The notes: generated from the sequence alone by a model not told the origin. A stretch of 64,000 nt of DNA from DATDAH01 sp036525535 (GCA_036525535.1 DATDAH010000199.1:1-64000), one strand, 5' to 3'; counted from the first letter of the stretch, positions 16,344-25,687 are shown. Made by a program: numbers and translations.

Positions 16344-17111
16344 ATGGTTGGTACCGGCTCTCGCCTGTTCTTCGCCTACACCGTCCTCGCCCTTCTCGGG
16401 GCGGCGGTGTACGGCCTCGCCAGCGGTGGCGATGTCGTGGGCGTCCTCACCCTCGGCTACAAGGGCGGGGTCGGTGAGCACTTCGGGTACGCCGTGCTCG
16501 TCCTCCTCGGGGCCTCGACCCTGGTCCTCGGCCTGTTCAGCGTCGCCCTGCGAGACGCCGATCCGGACGCCACCGCGGCCCTCCAGTCCAGCGACGTCCT
16601 GCCCGAGGTGGCGCCGCCCGCCTCGGCCAGCCCCTGGCCGTTGGTCGGGGCCTTCGGCCTCGTGGTCGCCGCCCTCGGCCTGGTCGTCGGGCCCGGCCTC
16701 TTCGTCCTCGGTCTGGTCCTGCTCGCCGTCACCGCCGTCGAGTGGGCCGTTCAGGTGTGGGCCGATCGGGCCACGGGTGACCCCGAGGTGAACCGGGCGA
16801 TCCGCAACCGGCTGATGGCGCCGATCGAGATCCCCGTGGGCGCGGTCCTGGTCATCCTCTTCGTCGTCCTCGGCATCTCCCGGGTGCTGCTCGCCGTCTC
16901 GCCCCTGACCGCGGTGGTCGTCGCTTCGGCCGCCGCCAGCCTGATCATGGTCGGGGCGATCATCGTGTTCATCCGCCCCCGGCACAGCGGAACGCTGGCC
17001 ACCGCGTTCCTCCTCCTGGGCGCACTGGCCATCATCGGCGGCGGCATCGCCGGCGTGGCCGCGGGCGAGCGCGACTTCCACGAAGAGCCGGCGCACGAGG
17101 CCGGTGAGTAG
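16344..17111 (+). CDS. Polytopic membrane protein of the oxidase locus, unknown function
   Basis: This 255-residue, very hydrophobic protein has about six membrane segments with short acidic/polar connections and an acidic C-terminus (HEEPAHEAGE). I do not recognise the family. The ATG has GGAG immediately upstream, within the preceding stop region. Tight spacing between the subunit III-like gene (six bases) and ctaC (five bases) places it in the oxidase operon, so it may associate with the divergent I/III-like proteins or help assemble the CuA subunit. Confidence 0.65.
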   Translation: MVGTGSRLFFAYTVLALLGAAVYGLASGGDVVGVLTLGYKGGVGEHFGYAVLVLLGASTLVLGLFSVALRDADPDATAALQSSDVLPEVAPPASASPWPLVGAFGLVVAALGLVVGPGLFVLGLVLLAVTAVEWAVQVWADRATGDPEVNRAIRNRLMAPIEIPVGAVLVILFVVLGISRVLLAVSPLTAVVVASAAASLIMVGAIIVFIRPRHSGTLATAFLLLGALAIIGGGIAGVAAGERDFHEEPAHEAGE

Positions 17112-17116
17112 GGGCG

Positions 17117-18304
17117 ATGACCGACTTGGAGGCCCCCGATCCGGTGGGTCACACTCGGCCGGTGAGGTCCTCCCGCCTGCGCACCCTGGCCCTCGGCCTC
17201 CTCCTGGTGGTGGTCGCCGCCGGCTGCGCCAGCGACGCGCCCCTGGACACGCTGGACCCGAAGGGCCCCGAGGCCCAGTCGATCGACAACCTGCTCCTGC
17301 CGGTCATGCTCATCGCCGGGGTCGTGTTCCTGTTCGTCGAGCTGGGCATCGTCTACCTCGTCGTCCGCTTCCGGAGGCGCAAGCGCGACGACGACTCGGA
17401 GCTGCCCAGCCAGACCCACGGCAACCTCGTGCTCGAGCTGGGCTGGACGATCCTGCCCGCGGTCATCCTGGCCTTCGTGGCCGTGGGCACCCTGACCACC
17501 CTGTTCGACATCGACGATGAGCCCGAGGACGCCCTGGAGATCGACGTCGTGGGCCAACAATGGTGGTGGGACTTCCAGTACGACGTCGACGGTGACGGGA
17601 CCTACGACTTCCGCACTGCGAACGAGATGATCATCCCCGCCGGGGAACCGGTCAACCTCGACATCACCTCGATGGACGTGATCCACAGCTTCTGGATCCC
17701 CGCCCTGAACGGCAAGAAGGACGCCGTGCCCGGCCGGCACCACCCGCTGACGTTGGAGGCCGACGAGCCCGGGACCTACTGGGGCCAGTGCACCGAGTTC
17801 TGCGGGTTGTCTCACGCCAACATGCGCATCCGGGTCATCGCCCTGCCCCAGGACGAGTACGACGCGTGGCTGGAGAACCAGGTGCGGCCGGCCGAGGCCG
17901 CCACCGGTGACGCGGTGGACGGCGAAGCGCTGTTCTCGTCGACCTGCACCTCCTGCCACCAGATCCGCGGCCTCAACGACGACTACACCGGGGCAGCGAC
18001 CGTCTCGGGCACCGCGCCGGAGCTGACCCACCTCATGACGCGGTCGACCTTCGCCGGCTCCATCTTCCGCCTCTACGCGCAGGCCGATGACGCGGACCTG
18101 CACGACTTCTACACCCACCTGGCCGAGGAGGGCACGTTCAACCGGGTGCAGCTCGAGGCCTGGTTGCGCGATCCGCCCGCCGAGAAACCCATGTACGCCG
18201 ACACCGCCACCCTGAACGGCGCGCTGCCCCGTGGCATGCCCGACCTCGAGCTCGGCGAGGAGCAGATCGATCAGCTCGTGGCCTACCTACAGACCCTGGA
18301 CTGA
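17117..18304 (+). CDS. ctaC: Cytochrome c oxidase subunit II with fused cytochrome c (caa3 type)
   Basis: This 395-residue subunit accepts electrons at CuA. A lipobox-like VAAGC (C37) is followed by two membrane helices (about 57-84 and 105-128). The cupredoxin domain has H190 (VIHSFW) and CTEFCGLSHANM supplying C225, C229, H233 and M236. A C-terminal c-type heme domain starts at about 265, with CTSCH at 277-281, so electrons can pass from cytochrome c through an attached heme. The ATG at 17117 is used. A GTG 45 bases later would give a more ordinary lipoprotein signal. Confidence 0.95.
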   Translation: MTDLEAPDPVGHTRPVRSSRLRTLALGLLLVVVAAGCASDAPLDTLDPKGPEAQSIDNLLLPVMLIAGVVFLFVELGIVYLVVRFRRRKRDDDSELPSQTHGNLVLELGWTILPAVILAFVAVGTLTTLFDIDDEPEDALEIDVVGQQWWWDFQYDVDGDGTYDFRTANEMIIPAGEPVNLDITSMDVIHSFWIPALNGKKDAVPGRHHPLTLEADEPGTYWGQCTEFCGLSHANMRIRVIALPQDEYDAWLENQVRPAEAATGDAVDGEALFSSTCTSCHQIRGLNDDYTGAATVSGTAPELTHLMTRSTFAGSIFRLYAQADDADLHDFYTHLAEEGTFNRVQLEAWLRDPPAEKPMYADTATLNGALPRGMPDLELGEEQIDQLVAYLQTLD

Positions 18305-18311
18305 GGCACCC

Positions 18312-20327
18312 GTGGCACTCACCGAAGAACGCCCACTCGCTCTGCCCGCCGCCGCTGACGGCGACGACGACTTCCAGCCGCTGGGTGTGTTCCGTCGCCC
18401 GGCGACGACCACCGGCTGGCGGAGCTGGGTCACCACCGTCGACCACAAGCGCATCGGCATCATGTATGGCGTCGCCGCCTTCTTCTTCTTCTGCGTCGGC
18501 GGCAGCGAGGCCCTGCTCATCCGCACGCAGCTGGCCCGCCCGGGCAGCGACCTGCTCTCGGCCAACACCTACAACCAGGTGTTCACCATGCACGGCGTCA
18601 CCATGGTGTTCCTGGTGATCATGCCCATGGCTGCGGCGTTCGCCAACTACCTGCTGCCCCTCCAGATCGGGGCCAGGGACGTCGCCTTCCCCCGGATGAA
18701 CGCCTTCAGCCTGTGGTGCTTCCTGGCCGCCGGCATCTTCGTCAACACCAGCTGGTTCCTCGGCGGTGGCCCCGACGGGGGCTGGTTCGCCTACGCCCCG
18801 AACACCGGCGTCGTCTTCTCGCCGTCCCACGGCCTCGACTTCTTCAGCCTCGGCCTGCTCATCGCCGGCATCGCCTCGCTGGCCAGCGCCGTCAACCTGA
18901 CCGTCACCGTGCTCAACATGCGGGCGCCGGGGATGGACCTGATGAAGATGCCGGTGTTCACCTGGATGATCCTGGTCGTCCAGGTGCTCCTGGTGCTGGC
19001 CCTGCCGGTGATCACCGTGGCTCTGGTCCTGCTGACCCTGGACCGGCTCTTCGGCGCCAACTTCTTCAACGTCTCCCAGGGCGCCGACCCGCTCCTCTGG
19101 CAGCACCTGTTCTGGATCTTCGGCCACCCCGAGGTCTACATCCTGATCCTGCCCAGCTTCGGCATCGTGTCCGAGGTCATCCCGGTCTTCAGCCGCAAGC
19201 CCATCTTCGGGTACCCGTTCATGGTCGCCTCGGGCATCGCCATCGGCTTCATGGGCTGGGGCGTGTGGGCCCACCACATGTTCGTCTCCGGGCTCGGGCC
19301 CATCTCGGTGGCGGCCTTCGCCCTGTCGACCATGTTCATCGCCGTGCCCACCGGGGTGAAGATCCTCAACTGGATGGCCACCATGTGGGGGGGCAAGCTC
19401 GAGTTCACCACGGCGATGCTCTTCGCCATCGGGTTGGTGGGCATGTTCACCATCGGTGGGCTTTCGGGCGTGACCCACGCCGTGGCCCCGGCCGACACCC
19501 AGCAGACCGACACCTACTACATCGTCGCCCACTTCCACTACGTCCTCTTCGGCGGAGCCATGATGGGCCTCTTCTCCGGCTTCTACTTCTGGTGGCCCAA
19601 GATCTTCGGCCACGTCCTCAACGAGAGGTTGGGCAAGGTCCACTTCTGGCTGATGTTCATCGGCTTCAACCTGACGTTCGGGCCCATGCACATCCTCGGC
19701 CTGCAGGGCATGTCCCGCCGGATCTACACGTACGAAGAGGGCCTCGGCTTCGACCTCTGGAACATGGTCTCCTCGATCGGGGCCTTCACGATCGCCGTGT
19801 CCATCCTGGTCTTCCTGGCCAACGTGGTCCGCAGCCGGCTCAACGCCGCCAGCGCCCCGCCGCCGGGCCCCGACCCGTGGGACGCCCGCAGCCTCGAGTG
19901 GATGCTCCCGTCGCCCACCCCGGCCCACAACTTCGACGAGATCCCGACGGTCACCCGGCTCGACGAGTTCTGGCACCGCAAGTACGGCACCGACGAGAAC
20001 GGGCGCACCGTGCGCATCGCCGAGACCGAGGAGGTGGCCCAGAAGGGTGACGCCACTGGCGTCCACCTGCCGTCACCGTCCTACTGGCCCCTGGTCGTGG
20101 CGCTGGGCCTCCCCCTGATCGGCTACGGCCTGATCTTCAACCTGGCCTGGGCCGTCCCCGGCGTGCTCCTGGTGCTGGGTGGGATCTACGGCTGGGGTCT
20201 CGAGCCCGCCGACGACGACGAGAACCCGCCGCACCACCACGCTCCGGCCGACGCCGTCGCCGCCGGCGACGACCCCGCGGCCGAGTTGGCGGCTGCGCCC
20301 GAGACCGAGGAGGTCGCCGGTGGCTGA
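18312..20327 (+). CDS. ctaD: Cytochrome c oxidase subunit I (aa3/caa3 type), extended C-terminus
   Basis: This 671-residue catalytic subunit has all ligands present: H94 (FTMHGVTMVF, heme a), H272 and Y276 (GHPEVYI, CuB and crosslink Tyr), H321-H322 (WAHHMF, CuB), H407 (heme a3) and H409 (heme a) in AHFHYV, plus K-channel lysine K350. It has about 100 extra residues after the usual end, with two further hydrophobic segments (about 582-622) and an acidic His/Asp/Glu-rich tail, resembling a fused small subunit. The GTG start follows the ctaC stop by seven bases, and the gene overlaps ctaE by eight. Confidence 0.96.
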   Translation: MALTEERPLALPAAADGDDDFQPLGVFRRPATTTGWRSWVTTVDHKRIGIMYGVAAFFFFCVGGSEALLIRTQLARPGSDLLSANTYNQVFTMHGVTMVFLVIMPMAAAFANYLLPLQIGARDVAFPRMNAFSLWCFLAAGIFVNTSWFLGGGPDGGWFAYAPNTGVVFSPSHGLDFFSLGLLIAGIASLASAVNLTVTVLNMRAPGMDLMKMPVFTWMILVVQVLLVLALPVITVALVLLTLDRLFGANFFNVSQGADPLLWQHLFWIFGHPEVYILILPSFGIVSEVIPVFSRKPIFGYPFMVASGIAIGFMGWGVWAHHMFVSGLGPISVAAFALSTMFIAVPTGVKILNWMATMWGGKLEFTTAMLFAIGLVGMFTIGGLSGVTHAVAPADTQQTDTYYIVAHFHYVLFGGAMMGLFSGFYFWWPKIFGHVLNERLGKVHFWLMFIGFNLTFGPMHILGLQGMSRRIYTYEEGLGFDLWNMVSSIGAFTIAVSILVFLANVVRSRLNAASAPPPGPDPWDARSLEWMLPSPTPAHNFDEIPTVTRLDEFWHRKYGTDENGRTVRIAETEEVAQKGDATGVHLPSPSYWPLVVALGLPLIGYGLIFNLAWAVPGVLLVLGGIYGWGLEPADDDENPPHHHAPADAVAAGDDPAAELAAAPETEEVAGG

Positions 20328-20931
20328 CGCCACGATCGCCGCCCCGGGCGAGCCCCATGCCGGGGGCCACGCCACCAGCACGGGCCTCTCCAACGAGAAG
20401 CTGGGGATGTGGGTGTTCCTGTCCTCGGAGTGCCTGCTGTTCGGTGGGCTCATCTCCACCTACCTGCTGCTGCACGACCGGTCGGTCGAGGGGCCGACGC
20501 CCCAGGACGTCTACGACATCCCCTTCACGTCGGTCTCCTCGTTCGTCCTCCTCATGAGCTCGCTGACCATGGTGCTGGCCGTGTCGGCCCTGACCCGGGG
20601 CGACATGCGTCGGAATCGGCTGTGGCTGCTGACCACCGCCCTGCTGGGCACGATCTTCATCGGTGGCCAGGTCTACGAGTTCACCACGTTCGTGCGGGAG
20701 GGCCTCGGGTTCACCACCAACATCTTCGGCTCGGCCTTCTACACGCTGACCGGGTTCCACGGGGTCCACGTGACCGTGGGCATACTCATGCTCCTGTCGC
20801 TGGTCGGTCTGTCCCTCCGGGGGACCCTCAGCCAGGAACGGGCCGAGACGGTCGAGATCATCGGCCTCTACTGGCACTTCGTGGACATCATCTGGATCGT
20901 CATCTTCACCGTCGTCTACCTGGCAGCCTGA
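20320..20931 (+). CDS. ctaE: Cytochrome c oxidase subunit III
   Basis: This 203-residue membrane subunit of the caa3 oxidase has a short hydrophilic N-terminus followed by five helices: KLGMWVFLSSECLLFGG, then FVLLMSSLTMVLA, GTIFIGGQVYEF, the family motif TGFHGVHVTVG and the closing LYWHFVDIIWIVIF. The GTG at 20320 is the first start in the conserved frame and overlaps ctaD by eight bases. It provides the intact comparison for the divergent copy at 15723-16337. Confidence 0.95.
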   Translation: MADATIAAPGEPHAGGHATSTGLSNEKLGMWVFLSSECLLFGGLISTYLLLHDRSVEGPTPQDVYDIPFTSVSSFVLLMSSLTMVLAVSALTRGDMRRNRLWLLTTALLGTIFIGGQVYEFTTFVREGLGFTTNIFGSAFYTLTGFHGVHVTVGILMLLSLVGLSLRGTLSQERAETVEIIGLYWHFVDIIWIVIFTVVYLAA

Positions 20932-20938
20932 GGTCACG

Positions 20939-21286
20939 ATGAGCAGCACCGACGCCCTGACCGACGAGGAATACGAGGCGCTGCCGACCGAGCCGGACCA
21001 GACCGGGGCCCACCACCCGACCGAGCTGCTGTACGTAAAGGTCGCCGCTCTCCTCGCCGCCATCACCCTGGCCGAGATCAGCACCTACTGGTTCGACTTC
21101 GGTGACTTCCTCCTCCCGGCCCTGATCACGATGATGGTCGTGAAGTTCGCTCTGGTCATCGGGTACTTCATGCACCTGCGCTTCGACAACCGGATCTTCA
21201 CCCGGGTGTTCCTGTCCGGGCTGTTCATCGCTATTGCGGTGTACATCGTCATGCTCACCACCTTCCACTACTGGCAGAACCCGTAG
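20939..21286 (+). CDS. ctaF: Cytochrome c oxidase subunit IV (prokaryotic COX4 family)
   Basis: This 115-residue protein has a polar N-terminus and three membrane segments. The pattern LAEISTYW, LITMMVVKFALVIGYFMHLRFD and a final helix match the small CyoD/CtaF family that stabilises the CuB centre during assembly. The ATG follows the ctaE stop by seven bases and precedes ctaG by six. With CtaD already carrying an extended tail, the complex has more small membrane segments than usual. Confidence 0.9.
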   Translation: MSSTDALTDEEYEALPTEPDQTGAHHPTELLYVKVAALLAAITLAEISTYWFDFGDFLLPALITMMVVKFALVIGYFMHLRFDNRIFTRVFLSGLFIAIAVYIVMLTTFHYWQNP

Positions 21287-21292
21287 GTCCCC

Positions 21293-22219
21293 GTGCTGGC
21301 CGCCAACGAAGCCGCCTGGCGCTGGCAGCCGCACCCCGAGGTCTGGCTCCTGGTCCTCGGGGTCGTCGCCCTCTCGCTCTACGTGACCCGGGTCATCGGC
21401 CCCAAGGTCGTGCCCGCCGGCCAGCCGGTCCTGAGGCGCCGGCAGGCGGTCTGCCTGGTCGCCGGGATCCTGACCCTGTGGCTGGCCTCGGACTGGCCCC
21501 TGCACGACCTCGGCGAGGAGTACCTGTTCTCGCTGCACATGACCCAGCACCTGTTGCTGAGCTACGTGATGCCGCTGCTCTTCCTGCTGGCCACGCCGCC
21601 CTGGCTGGCCCGCCTGGTCGTCCCCGAGGGGTCGGCGTCCTACCGGTGGCTGCACCGGTTCTCCCGGCCCCTGGTCGCAGGCCTCCTGTTCAACGCCGTG
21701 GTCGTCTTCACCCATTGGCCCGCGCTGGTCAACAAGGTCGTGACCAACGGTCCCATGCACTACGGGATCCACGTGCTGGTGGTGGCCAGCGCCGTGCTCA
21801 TGTGGATGCCGGTGTTCGGCCCCTTCGCCGAGTGGCGCATGTCCAGCCCGCCCGCCATGGCCTACCTCTTCGCCATGTCCCTGCTGCCGACGGTGCCGGC
21901 CTCGTGGCTGATCTTCGCCGACGGGTCGGTCTACAACGTGTACGACACGCCGTTCCGCCTGTGGGGCGTGTCGGTCACGTCCGACCAGCAGGCCGCCGGC
22001 GTGATCATGAAGCTGGTCGGTGGCTCCTATCTCTGGATGTTGATCGGTGTGGTGTTCTTCCGCTGGGCCTACGCCCAGCAGAGCAACGACCCGGTCCGCA
22101 TCGCCCACACCCGGACCCCGCGCTGGGACCCCTCCGACGACGCGCTCACCTTCGACGCCGTCCAGGCCGCCTTCGACGCCGCGGGCTCGGCCCCGGCCGA
22201 ACAGGACACGTCCGCATGA
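21293..22219 (+). CDS. ctaG: caa3-type oxidase assembly protein CtaG
   Basis: This 308-residue membrane protein with about seven helices carries the caa3_CtaG-family histidine motifs: WPLHDLGEEYLFSLHMTQHLLLSY, HWPALV and MHYGIHVLV. It is thought to help mature or insert the CuB/CuA centres in caa3 oxidases. A GTG start follows ctaF by six bases. The stop overlaps the SDR gene (ATGA). It is the last clear gene of the oxidase operon. Confidence 0.9.
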   Translation: MLAANEAAWRWQPHPEVWLLVLGVVALSLYVTRVIGPKVVPAGQPVLRRRQAVCLVAGILTLWLASDWPLHDLGEEYLFSLHMTQHLLLSYVMPLLFLLATPPWLARLVVPEGSASYRWLHRFSRPLVAGLLFNAVVVFTHWPALVNKVVTNGPMHYGIHVLVVASAVLMWMPVFGPFAEWRMSSPPAMAYLFAMSLLPTVPASWLIFADGSVYNVYDTPFRLWGVSVTSDQQAAGVIMKLVGGSYLWMLIGVVFFRWAYAQQSNDPVRIAHTRTPRWDPSDDALTFDAVQAAFDAAGSAPAEQDTSA

Positions 22220-23001
22220 TCCTCGAAGGCAAGACCGTCATCGTCTCCGGCGTGGGCCCTGGCCTCGGCGGGGAGGTGGCCCGGCTCGCCGTGCGCGACG
22301 GGGCCAACGTCGTCATGGCCGCCCGGTCGGCGGAGAAGCTGGCGGCGGCGGCGACCGAGCTGGACCCCTCGGGGGACCGCGTCCTGGCCGTACCCACCGA
22401 CATCGGGGACCTGGCTGCCTGCACGGCCCTCGTCACCGCCGCCACCGACCGCTTCGGCGCCGTGCACGCGGTGGCCCAGGTGGCCGCGGTCGACACCGCC
22501 CTCGGCAACCTGGCGGCCTCGTCCGACGACGACTGGCGCCGCTGCTTCGACACCAACGTGGTCGGGTCGATGAACGTGGTCCGGGCCGTGACCCCCGCCT
22601 TGCGGGACGCGGGGGGCGGGGCCGTGGTCCTGATCGGCTCCCAGTCCGCGGTCCTGCCGCCGACGCTCATGCCCCAGATCGCCTACGCCGCCTCCAAGGG
22701 CGCGCTCCTCTCGGCCATGTACCACCTCGCCGACGAGCTGGGCCCCGACCGCATCCGGGTGAACGTCGTCATCCCCACGTGGATGTGGGGCCCGCCGGTC
22801 CAGATGTACGTGGACTGGCAGTCCGGTGAGCGCCAGGTGTCGCCCGAGGCGGTCATGGGGGAGATCACGGCCAACATGTCGATCCCCGAGATCCCGGCCG
22901 ACGAAGACGTGGCCGAAGCGGTGATCTGGCTCTGCTCGGACCGGGCTCGCATGGTCACGGGCCAGTCCCTCATGGTGAACGCGGGCGAGCTCAAAGGCTG
23001 A
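22216..23001 (+). CDS. Short-chain dehydrogenase/reductase
   Basis: This 261-residue NAD(P)-dependent SDR has a cofactor motif at 12-18 (GVGPGLG), N114 (FDTNVVG) and the catalytic triad S142, Y157 and K161 (YAASK). A C-terminal ARMVTGQSLMVNAG matches classical SDRs of the FabG group. The absence of a basic residue right after the first glycine motif leaves cofactor preference open. The ATG overlaps the ctaG stop, so it is co-translated with the oxidase genes, although a role there is unknown. Confidence 0.9.
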   Translation: MILEGKTVIVSGVGPGLGGEVARLAVRDGANVVMAARSAEKLAAAATELDPSGDRVLAVPTDIGDLAACTALVTAATDRFGAVHAVAQVAAVDTALGNLAASSDDDWRRCFDTNVVGSMNVVRAVTPALRDAGGGAVVLIGSQSAVLPPTLMPQIAYAASKGALLSAMYHLADELGPDRIRVNVVIPTWMWGPPVQMYVDWQSGERQVSPEAVMGEITANMSIPEIPADEDVAEAVIWLCSDRARMVTGQSLMVNAGELKG

Positions 23002-23046
23002 CCCGGAGGCCTCAAGACCGGAGGCCCCACAGCCGACGGGTGAACC

Positions 23047-23544
23047 GTGCTCGAGTCCGCTCCCCCTGACGCCTCGCGGGTCACCGCATTCGACCCGGAC
23101 GCGGCGCGCACCTTGTCGGGCCGCCCCGTGGTCGACGGGACGGCCACCCGGCCGGCCACGCGGGTCGGTCGCGGCACGGTGGTGTTCGCGGTGACCCTGG
23201 CCGTGGCCCTGGTCGTCGGGGTCAGCCTGGTATTGCTGCGCCGAGGCCCCGAGGGCACCGACGTCCGGGCGATGGCGCCGGGCGACTGCTACGTCGAGAC
23301 CGACGTGGTGGAGGAGGACGGTCGGTCGGTGCCCTACGGGACCGACACCCCCTGCCTGTCCATCTCCCCCCGGATCGTGGCCGTGGTCGCGCTACCCATC
23401 GGGCCCTATCCCGGCGAGGCCGGCTTCGACCAGGTGGTGGCCGATCGCTGCGGGGGGGAGGCCGACATCATCGTGGCCCCGACGTCGAACACCTGGCCCG
23501 CGGGCGATCGCACCGTGGTCTGCATCGCCCTCCCCGAGGTCTGA
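23047..23544 (+). CDS. Membrane-anchored septum-formation-like protein
   Basis: This 165-residue protein has a polar cytoplasmic N-terminus, one membrane helix (about 44-66) and an extracytoplasmic domain. The pattern APGDCYVE, TPCLSISP, PYPGEAGFD, DRCGG and WPAGDRTVVCIAL, with four conserved cysteines, fits the Septum_form-type domain found in actinobacterial envelope proteins. Exact function is unknown. A GTG start is used. It is convergent with the next gene, with only nine bases between stops. Confidence 0.65.
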   Translation: MLESAPPDASRVTAFDPDAARTLSGRPVVDGTATRPATRVGRGTVVFAVTLAVALVVGVSLVLLRRGPEGTDVRAMAPGDCYVETDVVEEDGRSVPYGTDTPCLSISPRIVAVVALPIGPYPGEAGFDQVVADRCGGEADIIVAPTSNTWPAGDRTVVCIALPEV

Positions 23545-23553
23545 TCCGGGGGC

Positions 23554-24945
23554 TCAGCCCCGGGCGCAGGACGCGCCGAAGCTGCGGTCCGCCGCCGTCC
23601 AGCCGGGCCGGTCGCCTTGGGGCCAGAAGTCGCCGGTGTGGGGGTCCTGGTCGTAGGCCACCGGGGCCGGTTCGCCCGCCGCGATGCGGGTGACGGCGGC
23701 CACCAGGCGGTCGACGTCATCGACCGAGGTGGACAACCCGGCGCTGGCCCGGACTGCGCCGGGGATCTCCCGCTTGTCGCCCCGGAGCACCGCACCCCGG
23801 TACGCGGCGACCTCGTCGGCGTCGAGTCCGAGCAGGCGGAGCAGGTAGGGGTGGGCACAGAAGCAACCGTGGCGGACCCCGATGCCGAACTCCGCGCTCA
23901 GGCGGGCGGCGACCAGGGCGTGGGACAGCCCGTCGACCGTGAACGTGGCCGTGGGCAGCGTCGCCGTGGCCAGCCCCGGACCGAGCAGGTGGACCCCGGG
24001 CACGGCGGCCAGATCGGTGCGCAACCGTTCGGCCACCTCGTCGTCGTGGGCCGCCACCGCGTCCCAGCCGATGGCGGTCAGCTCGTCCATGGCCGCGTGC
24101 AGCGCCACGGCACCGATCACGTTCGGCGAGCCCGCCTCCTCCCGCTCGGGGGGATCGGTCCAGACGACCTCGTCCAGGTCGACCAGATCCACCGCGCCGC
24201 CCCCGGCCAGGAAGGGATCGCCGTCGGCGAAGGCGGACCGGGGCCCGACGAGCACGCCGGTGCCGAAGGGGGCGTAGAGCTTGTGCCCGCTCCAGGCCAG
24301 GAAGTCGGCGGCGGCCGGCAGGGGGCCGTGGGGAGCCAACTGCGCGGCGTCGACGAGCACGGGCACGCCCCGGTCGTGGGCGGCGACGATGATCTCGTCG
24401 AGGGCGGGGCGCCAGCCGGTGACGTTGGAGGCCGCGGTCAGCGCGAGGAGGGCGGGCGGGGGGCCGTCGTCGAGCTGGGCCGTGACCTCGGCCACGGTGA
24501 AGGTCCCGGTCGTCCCGCACTCGACGAATCGGCGTCGGCAGGCCCGGGCCCACGGCAGCAGGTTGGCGTGGTGCTCGACCACGGTGGTCACGACCACGTC
24601 ATCCGGGCGCAGACGGAGGCGGTACGCGAGGTGGTTGATGGCCTCGGTCGTGTTGCGGCAGAGGATGGCCACGTCGTCGCCGTCGGGGGAGCGACCGGCG
24701 AAGCGCAGGGCGGCGTCCCGAGCCCGTTCGTAGGCCGTCGTCGCCTCCCGGGAGCGGTACCCCGCACCCCGGTGGACGCTGGAGTACCGGGGCAGGAACT
24801 CGGTGACCCGCTGGGCCACGATGGGCAGGGCCGGGGTCGAGGCGCCGGCGTCCAGGTTCAGGTACGGGCGGTCGACGCCGTCGACGCAGGGCACGGGCTC
24901 GTCGTCGCCGACCAGGGTGACGGGCAGGCGGGGGGCGTTGTTCAC
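23554..24945 (-). CDS. Cysteine desulfurase-like aminotransferase class V
   Basis: This 463-residue PLP enzyme has the SufS/NifS fold. The cofactor lysine is K222 (SGHKLYAP), with H125 (EHHAN), D199 and Q202 (VDAAQ). A C-terminal GCFCAH places a cysteine where the desulfurase nucleophile lies. It ends in a roughly 45-residue extension (HTGDFWPQGD and GASCARG) not seen in SufS. A GTG start follows the permease stop by seven bases, so it is co-transcribed with an ABC transporter. No SufBCD genes are nearby, so a sulfur-mobilising role in another pathway is possible. Confidence 0.8.
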   Translation of the reverse strand: MNNAPRLPVTLVGDDEPVPCVDGVDRPYLNLDAGASTPALPIVAQRVTEFLPRYSSVHRGAGYRSREATTAYERARDAALRFAGRSPDGDDVAILCRNTTEAINHLAYRLRLRPDDVVVTTVVEHHANLLPWARACRRRFVECGTTGTFTVAEVTAQLDDGPPPALLALTAASNVTGWRPALDEIIVAAHDRGVPVLVDAAQLAPHGPLPAAADFLAWSGHKLYAPFGTGVLVGPRSAFADGDPFLAGGGAVDLVDLDEVVWTDPPEREEAGSPNVIGAVALHAAMDELTAIGWDAVAAHDDEVAERLRTDLAAVPGVHLLGPGLATATLPTATFTVDGLSHALVAARLSAEFGIGVRHGCFCAHPYLLRLLGLDADEVAAYRGAVLRGDKREIPGAVRASAGLSTSVDDVDRLVAAVTRIAAGEPAPVAYDQDPHTGDFWPQGDRPGWTAADRSFGASCARG

Positions 24946-24952
24946 GGCGGTC

Positions 24953-25687
24953 TCACTCCCATCGGAACCAGCGGACGGCCGCCGCCGGGGCGGCGACGGC
25001 CCACACGACGAGCACCAGCCAGGACCGGGCGGCGATGTCGCCCCCGGGGGTGAGCGCCCCGGTCGTGATGTCGGCCAGGGCGGCGGCGGGCAGCAGCTCG
25101 GCGAACGTCCGCACGGCGGTGGGCAGCTCCTCGAGAGGGATGACCATGCCGCCCAACAGGAGCAGGGCCAGATAGAGGCCGTTGGCCAAGGCCAGGGTCA
25201 TCTCGCCCCGCAGCGTGCCGGCCATCCAGAGGCCGATCCCGGCGAAGGCCACGGTGGCGAGGACGGTGCCGGCGAACGCCAGAGGGATGCCGGCGACGTC
25301 GGGGTCCCAGCCCAGGAGGAGGGCCACCACGGTCAGGACCACCACCTGCACGACGAGGACCAGGCCGATGGCGATGGTCTTGCCGCCGAGCAGGCGCCCT
25401 CGGCCCAGAGGGGTGGCCCCCAGGCGCTTGAGGACGAGGTACTGGCGTTCGAACCCGGTGGCGATGGCCAGGTTGACCATGGCGGTGGACATGACGGCGA
25501 GGGCCAACACCCCTGGGGCGAGGAAGGCCACCGGGTCGTCGCCGTCGATGGGCAGTACGTCGACGACGCAGAAGAACACGAGCAGGCCGACCGGGATGCC
25601 CAGGGTGAGCAGCAGCGACTCGCCCCGCCGCAGGGACAGCGTGGTCTCGATGCGGGCCTGGGCGGCCAGCGCGCTCCCGCCGCTCAC
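24953..25687 (-). CDS. ABC-2 type transporter permease
   Basis: This 244-residue membrane protein has six hydrophobic segments in the ABC-2 export pattern. It includes SLRRGESLLLTLGIPVGLLVF at the start, VNLAIATGFERQYLVLKRLGATPL in the coupling region, and a long helix pair near GGMVIPLEELP. It pairs with the ATPase encoded immediately upstream (GTGA overlap). The substrate is unknown. Confidence 0.88.
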   Translation of the reverse strand: MSGGSALAAQARIETTLSLRRGESLLLTLGIPVGLLVFFCVVDVLPIDGDDPVAFLAPGVLALAVMSTAMVNLAIATGFERQYLVLKRLGATPLGRGRLLGGKTIAIGLVLVVQVVVLTVVALLLGWDPDVAGIPLAFAGTVLATVAFAGIGLWMAGTLRGEMTLALANGLYLALLLLGGMVIPLEELPTAVRTFAELLPAAALADITTGALTPGGDIAARSWLVLVVWAVAAPAAAVRWFRWE

